Positions 34,531-42,180 of a stretch of 46,595 nt of DNA are shown here, piece by piece. This DNA is from UBA1738 sp045658645 (GTDB lineage Bacteria; Bacillota; Clostridia; UBA1381). The translations under genes and the position numbers were made by a program. A model generated the notes under the pieces. That model was not told the origin of the DNA and did not search any database. It was given only the letters and a program-made list of their open reading frames with translations. The stretch is taken from contig JAZOVJ010000028.1 in assembly GCA_045658645.1 (NCBI GenBank), forward strand, positions 1 to 46,595. The letters are read 5' to 3'. Position 1 is the first letter of the stretch; every line of letters starts with the position of its first letter.

Positions 34531-35973
34531 TTAATAATCTCTTCTTCTTGAATATGATGAAGATGTAGGTCTTGATGTTGTACCTGTCCGTGTTCCGCCT
34601 TGCCTTTGAGATACCATCTTAGCGTGTCTTAAACGGCGTTTTCTGTTACGGGCAATTCTTAGTCTTGCCCAAACGTAAAGTGCTAAAAGAACAAGAATAA
34701 TTACAATTGGATGGAATATAAATCCTAAAACAGAGTTTATTAAATGTAATATGAAATCACGCTTAACTTCATTTGCTGCCACGAGGTTTACTGTGGTAAG
34801 CTCACGCTCATTGTATGAATAGGTAACAGTACCGAAAACCTGACCCTGCTCAATAGGAGCCTTTGCTTCTTCTGTAATTTCCACTTCGTTTTTGATGATG
34901 TCTTTATCAGCAGTCTTTTTCAGAGTGGTATACACATCATCTTCTACAGTAAGAGCAAGACGGGTTGAGTTCTTAGCCTCTTCAACCTTTGAATCGTGGA
35001 TTACATCACCTTTTTTTGCAAGAAGTACGCTTTGATATGTGTCAAATACGTAATCGAAAATTGCCGCTGTATCACGGAATGAGTATGCCTTTTCGTTTGC
35101 GTCCTGATTTGGAGCACCCATTATAACTGAAAGAACGGTAAATCCGTTTTTAACTGCAGTTGCAGCAAGGCAATATCCGGCCTCGGTTGAGTTACCTGAT
35201 TTAAGACCTGTTGCGTTAGCGTAGTAGTGATATGGATATTTATATCTTGAAACCAGATGGTTTGTGCTTAAGATTGTTTTTTCAGAAGTACGTATTCCTG
35301 TTGGAGGGAAGGTGTATTTCTGAGTTTTTGCTATGCTTGTAACTGCCTGATTCTGCATTGCATACTTTGCAAGGTAAGCCATATCTGATGCAGTTGTGTA
35401 GTGGTTCTCGTTATGAAAACCTGATGGGTTTGTAAAATTAGTATCGTTAAGACCAAGGTCCCTGGCTTTTTCGTTCATTTTTTTAACGAACTCATCAACA
35501 CTCCCTGAAACAGCGATTGCTAAAGCATTTGATGCATCGTTATTGGAGTTTAAAATAACTGCGTGAAGAAGCTGTTCGATTGTGTAAGTTTCACCTTCTA
35601 AAAGTCCAAGCTGCGGCTGGTCGTATGTAATGCCTGAAAGAACTTCCTTTGTAATCTGGAAGGTATCATTAAGGTCTTTTGCCTCAAGAGTAAGAACGGC
35701 AGTCATAAGATTTGTAAGACCTGCAGGGTACACCTTTTTGTCAGCGTCTAAAGCGTAAATTATATCTCCGGATTTTGTGTCTAAAACTATTGCTGAATCT
35801 GCATTTGGAACAGGGAATTCGCTTTTCTTTTTTTCCTTATCGAGAGCGTCTGAGTTTTGTGATTGTGATGCCGTAACGTCCGGCGATGGAGTTGACTTTC
35901 CTGTGGCAAAAGCTACAGAATTTACCGACAGAATAAGTGCTAAAAGGATAGTTGCCAAACAATTTTTTTTCAT
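34531..35973 (-). CDS. DacF-like D-Ala-D-Ala carboxypeptidase homologue with degenerate active site
   Basis: A 480-residue exported protein. A signal peptide covers residues 1 to about 24, and the PBP5-type transpeptidase domain about 55-320. A beta-rich domain follows, then a C-terminal membrane helix (about 425-450) with a very basic Arg-rich tail. Family active-site motifs are SxxK, SxN and KTG. Here the second (SNN, 143-145) and third (KSG, 248-250) are readable, but the first reads GLTN at 85-88. Both the nucleophile Ser and the general base Lys are replaced (codons GGT and AAT). It is therefore probably not an active carboxypeptidase, and may bind or regulate instead. The start at 35973 is behind AAAGG; a longer frame from 36015 adds 14 residues. 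Confidence 0.85.
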   Translation of the reverse strand: MKKNCLATILLALILSVNSVAFATGKSTPSPDVTASQSQNSDALDKEKKKSEFPVPNADSAIVLDTKSGDIIYALDADKKVYPAGLTNLMTAVLTLEAKDLNDTFQITKEVLSGITYDQPQLGLLEGETYTIEQLLHAVILNSNNDASNALAIAVSGSVDEFVKKMNEKARDLGLNDTNFTNPSGFHNENHYTTASDMAYLAKYAMQNQAVTSIAKTQKYTFPPTGIRTSEKTILSTNHLVSRYKYPYHYYANATGLKSGNSTEAGYCLAATAVKNGFTVLSVIMGAPNQDANEKAYSFRDTAAIFDYVFDTYQSVLLAKKGDVIHDSKVEEAKNSTRLALTVEDDVYTTLKKTADKDIIKNEVEITEEAKAPIEQGQVFGTVTYSYNERELTTVNLVAANEVKRDFILHLINSVLGFIFHPIVIILVLLALYVWARLRIARNRKRRLRHAKMVSQRQGGTRTGTTSRPTSSSYSRRRDY

Positions 35974-36049
35974 GATTGGTTGCCTTTCTGCCCATAGTCT
36001 TTTGTAAAATGTCAATGGGCGATGACACTTTATTTAACTTTATAATTTA

Positions 36050-36078
36050 ATTATACATAAATAGAATTAAATTTGCAA
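36050..36078 (-). promoter_or_regulatory. Promoter of the DacF-like gene
   Basis: On the minus strand: TTGCAA (36078-36073), 17-base spacer, TATAAT (36055-36050). The leader to the ATG is about 70 bases. Confidence 0.72.
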
Positions 36079-36111
36079 TAATTATAAGAAATTTTGTAAA
36101 AAAGTATAGAA

Positions 36112-36140
36112 AAATAAATTATTTATGATATACTTATAAT
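36112..36140 (+). promoter_or_regulatory. Promoter before the ComEA-like gene
   Basis: A perfect TATAAT lies at 36135-36140 with no convincing -35 (AAATAA-like at 17 bases). It faces away from the DacF-like promoter and would drive the ComEA-like gene, and perhaps the two-component genes behind it. Confidence 0.5.
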
Positions 36141-36168
36141 ATGTTGGAATGTTCTGGAGGCAACACCT

Positions 36169-36531
36169 ATGAAAAAACTACAGAAAAGGTATTACATTTT
36201 AATATTTGTACTTGCTATAGCAGCAGGGGTATTCTTAAAATGCATAGAGGAAGAAAAATTTACAATTATACATAACTCTACTGCATACGCACCTGAAAAT
36301 GAGGCGGTATATGCAGAAGAAATTTTGGACGAAAATAACAAGATTAACATAAATGAGGCGGATATTTACGAACTTGACAGGCTTTATGGAATAGGCGAGG
36401 GCTTTGCCAAAAGAATTGTTGAGTATCGTGAGAAACACGGAAAGTTTGAAGTAATTCAGGATATAATGAAAGTAAGCGGAATAGGCGAGAAGACATTTGG
36501 TGAAATAAAAGAGTATATTTGTGTTGAATAG
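36169..36531 (+). CDS. ComEA-like helix-hairpin-helix protein
   Basis: A 120-residue protein with an N-terminal membrane anchor (about 8-24), a polar linker, and a C-terminal ComEA-type double helix-hairpin-helix (about 58-118). ININEADIYELDRLYGIG and VSGIGEKTFGEI show the two hairpins. ComEA proteins bind incoming DNA at the membrane during transformation. No comEC or comEB is adjacent, and stand-alone HhH proteins of this form are common, so competence is only a possibility. CTGGAGG precedes the ATG. The next gene follows after 35 bases and may share the transcript. Confidence 0.82.
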   Translation: MKKLQKRYYILIFVLAIAAGVFLKCIEEEKFTIIHNSTAYAPENEAVYAEEILDENNKININEADIYELDRLYGIGEGFAKRIVEYREKHGKFEVIQDIMKVSGIGEKTFGEIKEYICVE

Positions 36532-36566
36532 ATTATGATAGCAAAATCGGAAGGGGATTTTTCAAG

Positions 36567-37247
36567 ATGAAAATTTTGGTTGTTGATGATGAAAAGGTAA
36601 TCGTAAAAGGGATAAAGTATAACCTTGAACAAGAGGGATATCAGGTGGTTTGTGCTTATGACGGCGAGGAAGCCGTAAATCTTGCAAAAGACAGCAGTAT
36701 CGACCTTATTCTTTTAGATGTTATGCTTCCAAAAATGGACGGACTTACAGCCTGCAGAACAATCAGAAGCTTCTCTAATGTCCCGATAATTATGCTGACC
36801 GCAAGAAGCGAGGATATTGATAAGATTTTGGGTCTTGAATACGGAGCAGATGACTATATAACAAAGCCATTTAATATCCGAGAGGTTGCATCACGAATTA
36901 AGGCGATTTTAAGACGAGTAAACCCTGCGCCAAAGGGCAATTCAGACGTTCTGGTTTCAGGGGATATAACTCTTGACTATAACTTCAGACGCATCAAGGT
37001 AAAGGACAAGACTATAGAACTTACAGGCAAGGAATTTGACCTTGTGGACCTGTTTGTTAAAAATCCGGGCAGAGTTTATACAAGAGAGAACCTTCTTGAT
37101 ATTGCGTGGGGGGTTGACTATCCGGGTGATGTCAGAACAGTTGACGTTCATATAAGACGTCTTCGTGAAAAGATTGAAGAAAATCCGGCAGAGCCGCTTT
37201 ATATTATGACAAAATGGGGTGTTGGTTATTACTATAAGAAAGATTAA
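36567..37247 (+). CDS. OmpR/PhoB-family response regulator
   Basis: The receiver domain (1 to about 118) has the acidic pair Asp7/Asp8, the phospho-acceptor Asp51 in LLDVMLP, Thr78 and Lys100. It is followed by a winged-helix DNA-binding domain (about 130-225, with TGKEFDLVDLF and DVHIRRLREKI). The 226-residue length is normal. It pairs with the kinase that starts 10 bases after its stop. Sequence resembles WalR/PhoP/MtrA-type regulators, which often act on the envelope; the precise signal is unknown. Confidence 0.94.
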   Translation: MKILVVDDEKVIVKGIKYNLEQEGYQVVCAYDGEEAVNLAKDSSIDLILLDVMLPKMDGLTACRTIRSFSNVPIIMLTARSEDIDKILGLEYGADDYITKPFNIREVASRIKAILRRVNPAPKGNSDVLVSGDITLDYNFRRIKVKDKTIELTGKEFDLVDLFVKNPGRVYTRENLLDIAWGVDYPGDVRTVDVHIRRLREKIEENPAEPLYIMTKWGVGYYYKKD

Positions 37248-37257
37248 AGAATTCTTT

Positions 37258-38676
37258 ATGTCAATACGTGTCAGTATGATGGCAACCTATGTGGCTGCCA
37301 TTTTGATATCTTTAATACTCCTTAGTGTTTACATTTTGGGTGCGCTTACTGACAGTCTTTATAATTCAGAGAGAGTTAACCTGTATACCAAAGCGAATAT
37401 TATTTCTGACCTTATCAAAACTCCTGACGGAATTACAGATGAAACATCGGCAGGGATAAAACAGATACTTTCAGGAAGTAATATGCGAAGCATTGTGGTA
37501 CGACCTGACTTTAAGGTTTGCCTTGATACCAATACCGATTCTGATGTTATGGGCAAGGTTATTGTACGTGAGGCAGTGATTAAGTGTATGCAGTATGGTG
37601 AACAGGCGCACGCCATAAACAAGAGCAATTCGGATATGACAACAATGTCGGTTGCCGTTCCGCTTATTGAAAATGGTAAAACTGTTGGTGCTGTGTACCT
37701 TGTGGAGTCTTTGTATGATATTGATATGACTATTGCAGGTATCAGAAACGACCTTGTTGTTTTCGGTATCATTATAAGTATTTTGGTGGCTATGCTAAGC
37801 CTTGCACTATCACTTATGACAACAGCACCGATTGATAACTTTATTTCGGTTTCAAAGGAATTTTCAAAGGGTAATTTTAACGTAAAAGCAAAGGAAAAAG
37901 GTCCTTTGGAGCTTGTGGAAATGGCGAAAGCACTGAATTATATGTCAACAGAGCTTGACGAGTATGAGCAGAACCGTAAAAAGTTTGTGTCGGACGTTTC
38001 CCACGAACTGAAAACACCGCTTGCAACAATCAAGCTTATTTGCGACAGTATCGTAACAACAGATAACCCGAACTTTGAAATGATACAGGACTTTCTGGGC
38101 GATTTGAGTGACGAGGTTGACCGTCTTACACGTATTGTTGAGCGTCTTCTGACTTTGACAAAAATGGACTCAAACCAGAACAACCTGTCGGCAACGCCGG
38201 TTGACTTTGTTGTTATGCTGAATGCTATTATAAGAAAACTTACACCGAATGCAGAGGCGAAAAATATTGCACTGTATTCCGACTATTCGGTTGAGGCGTT
38301 GGCACCGATGCTTCTTGATTACGATAAGATTTGGGAAGCAATCTACAATATAGTTGACAATGCCATAAAATATACTCCTGAGGGCGGACATATAAAGCTG
38401 GGGCTTGAGCTTTTGGGGAAGAATGTAATTGTCAAAATTCAGGATAACGGACCGGGAATTCCTGATGAGGATAAAGACAGAATTTTTGAGCGCTTTTACC
38501 GCCTTGATGACTCCCGTGCAAGAGATACAGGGGGGACAGGTCTTGGACTTGCAATCGCAAAAGAGGCAGTTATACTTCACGGCGGTGAAATAAAGGTAGA
38601 AGACGGGGCTGAAGGCGGAAGCGTGTTTATGATAAGCGTTCCCTATAACGTAGAAGAGGGAGGGACCGGAAAATGA
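37258..38676 (+). CDS. Membrane sensor histidine kinase
   Basis: A 472-residue kinase. A first membrane helix (about 8-30), an extracellular sensor of about 130 residues and a second helix (about 165-185) are followed by a HAMP linker. The HisKA domain has VSHELKTPL (phospho-His near 249). The ATPase domain has NAIKYTP, DNGPGIP and GGTGLGLAIAK. I chose ATG 37258, just before the first helix, over a GTG at 37219 inside the regulator gene; no strong ribosome site precedes it, so coupling to the regulator gene is likely. Its end overlaps the GerMN gene. Confidence 0.93.
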   Translation: MSIRVSMMATYVAAILISLILLSVYILGALTDSLYNSERVNLYTKANIISDLIKTPDGITDETSAGIKQILSGSNMRSIVVRPDFKVCLDTNTDSDVMGKVIVREAVIKCMQYGEQAHAINKSNSDMTTMSVAVPLIENGKTVGAVYLVESLYDIDMTIAGIRNDLVVFGIIISILVAMLSLALSLMTTAPIDNFISVSKEFSKGNFNVKAKEKGPLELVEMAKALNYMSTELDEYEQNRKKFVSDVSHELKTPLATIKLICDSIVTTDNPNFEMIQDFLGDLSDEVDRLTRIVERLLTLTKMDSNQNNLSATPVDFVVMLNAIIRKLTPNAEAKNIALYSDYSVEALAPMLLDYDKIWEAIYNIVDNAIKYTPEGGHIKLGLELLGKNVIVKIQDNGPGIPDEDKDRIFERFYRLDDSRARDTGGTGLGLAIAKEAVILHGGEIKVEDGAEGGSVFMISVPYNVEEGGTGK

Positions 38677-39575
38677 TGAATAAAAAATATGTCATTATAA
38701 CAGTTCTGCTTATTGTTTTGGGTGTAGTAATATTTGCACTCGCCGGGGGAACCGAAAATGAGGTAAAAAAAGAGGTAAGCCTTTATTTCTTTGATGATGG
38801 CGGATACACCATAACACCTGTCGAAACAGAAATCACGGCAGTGAGTGATACAGAGCTTTATGAAAAGATTGCAAAGGCATTAATAGCAGGACCGGCAGAG
38901 AAGAAGTACCTGCCGATAATGGATAAGGAAGTTAAACTTAACTATGTCAACTTTCTTGACGGCAATCTGACGGTGGACTTTTCAAGGGAATATCCTGAAG
39001 ATAACCTTATGTGCACCTATGCGGTTATAAAAACATTTTCAAGACTTACAAGTGTTAAAAATATACTTGTAACAGAAAACGGAAACGGAATTAAGGGAAG
39101 TGACGGGCAGGAACTTGGTTTTGTAACAGGCGATTATATAAACACCGAATCTGATGAGGACACGGCAACGGGTGTACGTCTTTATTTTGCCAATACCGAA
39201 AAGAGCGAGCTTGTTATGGAATACCGTAAAATCAATATTGTAGACACCAAGCCGGTTGAACAATATGTTGTAAGCGAGCTTATAAAGGGGCCGAAGATAA
39301 AGGGGAATGAAAGACTTTTAGCACCTGACACAAAGGTTTTGTCTGTAGCAATAACTGACAGAATTTGCTACGTTAACTTTAAAGAGGGCTTTTTGGAAAA
39401 GAATGCGTCATCAGGAGGAAGCAAGCTGGTTGTTGATTCTATTGTAAAATCTCTTACAGGACTTAATAATGTTGACAGCGTACAGTTTTTGATAGACGGT
39501 AAAAAGGCTGAAAAAATCGGGGATACCGATATAAGCGGAGTATTCATAAAAGAAGAGCCTAAAGAAACACACTAA
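38673..39575 (+). CDS. Membrane-anchored protein with two GerMN domains
   Basis: A 300-residue protein with a single N-terminal membrane helix (about 5-25) and no lipobox. Two GerMN domains face outside (about 65-150 and 185-290). Each has the pattern of a helix with L(I)xGP, then VxxxNFxxGxLTVDF-like strands. GerMN occurs in the spore germination/septation protein GerM and in actinobacterial LpqB, which sits beside the MtrAB two-component system. Here too the gene is the third of a regulator-kinase-GerMN trio and overlaps the kinase stop (ATGATGA). A role as accessory sensor is inferred from that order. Confidence 0.85.
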   Translation: MMNKKYVIITVLLIVLGVVIFALAGGTENEVKKEVSLYFFDDGGYTITPVETEITAVSDTELYEKIAKALIAGPAEKKYLPIMDKEVKLNYVNFLDGNLTVDFSREYPEDNLMCTYAVIKTFSRLTSVKNILVTENGNGIKGSDGQELGFVTGDYINTESDEDTATGVRLYFANTEKSELVMEYRKINIVDTKPVEQYVVSELIKGPKIKGNERLLAPDTKVLSVAITDRICYVNFKEGFLEKNASSGGSKLVVDSIVKSLTGLNNVDSVQFLIDGKKAEKIGDTDISGVFIKEEPKETH

Positions 39576-39632
39576 AAAAAGAGGCATTTTGAAGTGAACT
39601 AAATGGGGTTCACCTCAATCTGCCTCTTTTTA
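39574..39632. terminator. Two-way terminator between converging genes
   Basis: A long hairpin: AAAAAAGAGGCA (about 39574-39585) pairs with TGCCTCTTTTT (39621-39631), with an inner GTGAAC / GTTCAC pair (39594-39599 and 39608-39613). A/T runs flank both sides. It serves the GerMN gene and the minus-strand propeller gene, whose stop overlaps it. Confidence 0.85.
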
Positions 39633-41219
39633 TTCTGCAGTTGTTATGTTTATTATAAGCTTAGCCATATCCTGCTTTGAGAGTTCGTATCGCTCGTCAA
39701 AATTGAAGTTTATCGGGATGCTCAATCTGTCAAGGATTTCGTTGGCACAGGCTACTGTAATCGGTGAATCAGGAGAGAACAGGTTGTCCTCGGAATGCAA
39801 AATTCCAAGTGCCTTGAATGTCCCCACAGCATCATAGTAAGCCTCTTCCTTCAAAACATCGGCAAAGTTTTCCGAAAAATCTTCCTTAAGGCTTAAAAGG
39901 GTAGCCAAAAGGAGAACAAACTCCGACCTTGAAACCTTTGTAAAGCTGTTATACATATTTATAGACGAATATGTGCTTGCCCATTTCACGATGTTCTGTG
40001 AAGCAAAGTCGTCAACAACATATCCTGTCGCAATCTGTGACTGCGGAACGGTATTGTATATTGAAACGTTATAATACTGCTTTGTCTGCGGTCTTGAATA
40101 CGGTCTTGCGGGTTCTGTAAAGTCGGTTTCTGAAAGACTGTAGACCTCGATGATTTCGTCATTGTAAATTATAATCTGTGACGTTCCGTCACCCAAAATA
40201 TCCCCGCAGAAGATATTACCAAATGTGGGCAGGGCGTATACTCCCCGCATATAGCCATCGTAAACAGTGGTCAAAACGTCTTCCTTTTTGTGACCTGCTA
40301 TGTAAAGCTTGCCGGAAGCGTCAAAGTTTAATAAAGGTGTGGGGAGGTAAACTGTTTCGTTTTTCTGATATAAGAAGTTTCCTTTGTTATCAAAAAGCGA
40401 CATACTGTCCAATACAAGAATGTCTAAACCGTCCGCATTGTCACGGAATTTTCCCACAACAATATTCTTTGCCTGTTCCGGTATTTCCCAGAGAAACTCG
40501 CCGTCCTTTGTATAAGCACGGATAGCAGGACCGTAAATTATAACAACAGGCTCGTCAGGCTTATAAAGACATTCAACCAAAGCGGAGTTGGCGTGGTCAG
40601 GATACTCTGTTTTCCATAAAAGCTCGCCTTTGTTGGAAAAAACATTATACCCCGCAATAATCTCGTCTTTGCCGTCACCGTTTAAGTCGTATGCAATCGG
40701 TGCAAGACCGATATTACCCTCGGCGTCCCAAAGTATGTTAAGGTTAACGTCAAGTGCCCAGATGTGGCTGTATTTATTTTTAAGGATAATATTCTGTGCA
40801 TAGCCCGTACCTTCCAAATCGGCAATCAGGATTGCTCCGCCTATATTCTGGTCGGGAAGAGGAATTTGTTTTTTTATTTCTGAGGTTTTTCCATCAAGTA
40901 TAAGAAGATTTCCGCCCATTACAACAATGACTTCGTTCTTGCCGTCCTTATCAATGTCATAAATCTGGACAGGCAAATCTGTGTCCAAAACCTTTTCGTT
41001 ACCCGATGCATCGCCTATCTGCCAAAGCAAATCTCCGTCTATGGAATATGCTGTAACGGAAGCTACCTGATTAGGGAAATATCTTGGGTCACAAACCAAA
41101 GCCGGCTTTGCCAAGATAATTTCCATTCTGCCGTCACCGTCTATGTCGCCCAAGCGCATACTTGTGCCTGCCCCTGCATCGCTTATATCAAAACTGATTT
41201 TATATTCTACGTCTTTCAT
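39630..41219 (-). CDS. FG-GAP/PL11-like beta-propeller protein with SLH-like C-terminus
   Basis: A 529-residue protein of unknown function. Repeated Ca-binding loops of the DxDGDGxxE kind appear at about residues 24-35, 91-102 and 174-186, each followed by strands such as VTAYSIDGDLLW. This recalls the propeller of family PL11 rhamnogalacturonan lyases, but the PL11 catalytic stretches are not recognisable. The last about 110 residues, from VSRSEFVLLL, look like S-layer homology units (ALGI...FSPDSPIT). There is no signal peptide at the chosen ATG (behind TAGGAG), and an in-frame stop lies upstream. That is odd for a protein with surface-type domains. Confidence 0.7.
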   Translation of the reverse strand: MKDVEYKISFDISDAGAGTSMRLGDIDGDGRMEIILAKPALVCDPRYFPNQVASVTAYSIDGDLLWQIGDASGNEKVLDTDLPVQIYDIDKDGKNEVIVVMGGNLLILDGKTSEIKKQIPLPDQNIGGAILIADLEGTGYAQNIILKNKYSHIWALDVNLNILWDAEGNIGLAPIAYDLNGDGKDEIIAGYNVFSNKGELLWKTEYPDHANSALVECLYKPDEPVVIIYGPAIRAYTKDGEFLWEIPEQAKNIVVGKFRDNADGLDILVLDSMSLFDNKGNFLYQKNETVYLPTPLLNFDASGKLYIAGHKKEDVLTTVYDGYMRGVYALPTFGNIFCGDILGDGTSQIIIYNDEIIEVYSLSETDFTEPARPYSRPQTKQYYNVSIYNTVPQSQIATGYVVDDFASQNIVKWASTYSSINMYNSFTKVSRSEFVLLLATLLSLKEDFSENFADVLKEEAYYDAVGTFKALGILHSEDNLFSPDSPITVACANEILDRLSIPINFNFDERYELSKQDMAKLIINITTAE

Positions 41220-41262
41220 AGTAAACTCCTATGCATCTTAATAAAAAATCCTCAATATAAAC

Positions 41263-41291
41263 AGTATAACATATATTCATAAAAAAAGCAA
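41263..41291 (-). promoter_or_regulatory. Promoter of the propeller gene
   Basis: On the minus strand: TTGCTT (41291-41286), 17-base spacer, then TATACT (41268-41263) preceded by TGT, an extended -10. The leader is about 35-40 bases. Confidence 0.65.
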
Positions 41292-41338
41292 ATAATCACG
41301 GATTTTAGCTCATAACAATAGTTTATAGGGGTGATATA

Positions 41339-41578
41339 GTGCTGAAAAATTTTGATTTGAAACAAAAACGGGTTATAGACGTTGATACTGCGGAAGTGGT
41401 GGGTTTTATCAGGGATATGGACATCGACTTTGAAACGGGAAGAATACGCTCTGTAACAATCCCGCAAAAAGGCATTTTCAGTTTATTTTCAGGTGTGAAA
41501 AATGTGACTGTGCCTTGGGACAGGGTGGTGTCAATCGGTAATGAATTTGTTATTATAAAACAAAAAGAGGATATATAA
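41339..41578 (+). CDS. YlmC/YmxH family PRC-barrel protein
   Basis: A 79-residue cytoplasmic protein with a PRC-barrel pattern (KRVIDVDTAEVVGFIRDMDID at the start, then VTVPWDRVVSIGNEFVII). The family is widespread in spore-forming Firmicutes and often labelled sporulation protein YlmC/YmxH; function is unknown. The start is GTG at 41339 behind a good AGGGGTGAT site. It is a single gene, divergent from the propeller gene and closed by a strong terminator. Confidence 0.85.
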   Translation: MLKNFDLKQKRVIDVDTAEVVGFIRDMDIDFETGRIRSVTIPQKGIFSLFSGVKNVTVPWDRVVSIGNEFVIIKQKEDI

Positions 41579-41611
41579 AGAAGCCCGAAGCATTTGCTTC
41601 GGGCTTCTTTT
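41579..41611 (+). terminator. Terminator after the YlmC-like gene
   Basis: AAGCCCGAAGC (41581-41591) pairs perfectly with GCTTCGGGCTT (41596-41606) over a 4-base loop, followed by CTTTT. The stem is strong and A/T-flanked, so it may also stop read-through on the minus strand. Confidence 0.93.
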
Positions 41612-41690
41612 AAAACTTTGGAGATGTTGCACGTTTTTCCTTCAAAATTGTGGAATAATAAACCGAAGGTTTAAGGGGACTTTTGAAATT

Positions 41691-41722
41691 AAAAAACGCG
41701 CAACCTATGGAAAGGTCACGCG
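41691..41722 (-). terminator. Terminator of the structured RNA gene
   Basis: On the minus strand CGCGTGACC and GGTTGCGCG pair over 9 positions (two G-U) with an 8-base loop, followed by six T's. It fixes the 3' end of the RNA near 41691. Confidence 0.88.
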
Positions 41723-41893
41723 AAAAACGAATGACCATTTGCAAACGACAATGAACAAAAAGGACGTATCCTGATTAGTACAGTCAGTGGTCTTCGTTTT
41801 TTTCAAACAAAAGCTGACCGCACTAAATTTTTCCATAACAAAAGAAAGGATACCTATCCTTGCCTCAAATGGCTATTCAAATGTCGTTTGCAA
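41691..41893 (-). ncRNA. Structured small RNA, probably 6S RNA
   Basis: This minus-strand stretch has its own consensus-type promoter and a strong terminator but no reading frame. The RNA is predicted to begin around 41893-41891, exactly at a 12-base arm (TTGCAAACGACA) that pairs perfectly with TGTCGTTTGCAA near 41750-41739. Inside, AAGGA...GTATCCT pairs with AGGATAC-GTCCTT, and GTCAG with CTGAC, giving one long interrupted hairpin of about 155 bases. A further tail of about 45 bases runs to the terminator. Length, rod shape and the unpaired mid-section fit 6S RNA, which binds RNA polymerase. It is not RNase P RNA, tmRNA or SRP RNA by their known motifs. The 6S assignment is inferred from shape. 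Confidence 0.6.
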
Positions 41894-41897
41894 TTAC

Positions 41898-41926
41898 AAT
41901 ATACCACATATAAAATTAATTTTCAA
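41898..41926 (-). promoter_or_regulatory. Promoter of the structured RNA gene
   Basis: On the minus strand: TTGAAA (41926-41921), 17-base spacer, TATATT (41903-41898) preceded by TGG. A strong sigma-A type promoter whose expected start coincides with the closing stem of the RNA. The 100 bases beyond it (41927-42026) hold nothing I recognise. Confidence 0.8.
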
Positions 41927-42026
41927 GCATTTTACCTTGATTTAGGCAAAAAATCGTGCGACAGCTTTCGACATCGGTAATTTTAGTGTATATTTTTGCA
42001 GTTTGCTTTTTATTTTGTCTATTTTC

Positions 42027-42055
42027 TTGAAATCACAATTTGTGTATGGTACAAT
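42027..42055 (+). promoter_or_regulatory. Strong promoter upstream of nrdR
   Basis: TTGAAA (42027-42032), 17-base spacer, TACAAT (42050-42055) with TGG before it. The expected start, near 42062, falls on the ATG of a tiny reading frame. It may be a distal promoter of nrdR-mnmE. Confidence 0.7.
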
Positions 42056-42061
42056 AAAAAT

Positions 42062-42133
42062 ATGAAAAACACAGACTATGATAAATACAAAAAGGCAATT
42101 TCTGCTTGCGGTTTTGACGAATTTGCGGTATAA
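42062..42133 (+). CDS. Possible leaderless 23-codon reading frame
   Basis: ATG at 42062 opens 23 codons (MKNTDYDKYKK...) ending in TAA at 42131-42133. There is no ribosome site, and the ATG lies where the promoter at 42027-42055 should start transcription, so it would be a leaderless message. It may be a chance frame; no similarity is recognised. Confidence 0.2.
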   Translation: MKNTDYDKYKKAISACGFDEFAV

Positions 42134-42143
42134 TTAATATAAT
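42114..42143 (+). promoter_or_regulatory. Proximal nrdR promoter
   Basis: TTGACG (42114-42119), 18-base spacer, TATAAT (42138-42143); a second TATAAT at 42129-42134 has TTGCGG at 17 bases. CGGTTTT (42109-42115) and AAAACCG (42144-42150) form an inverted repeat around the -10 region that could be an operator. Ribosome site GGAGG lies before 42181. Confidence 0.6.
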
Positions 42144-42180
42144 AAAACCGAAAAACATATATAAAACGGAGGATAAAGAT

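Noticed and set aside
41691..41893. T-box, riboswitch or attenuator leader
   Set aside because: No gene follows on the minus strand after the terminator, and no T-box or known riboswitch core motif is seen; an independent RNA fits better.
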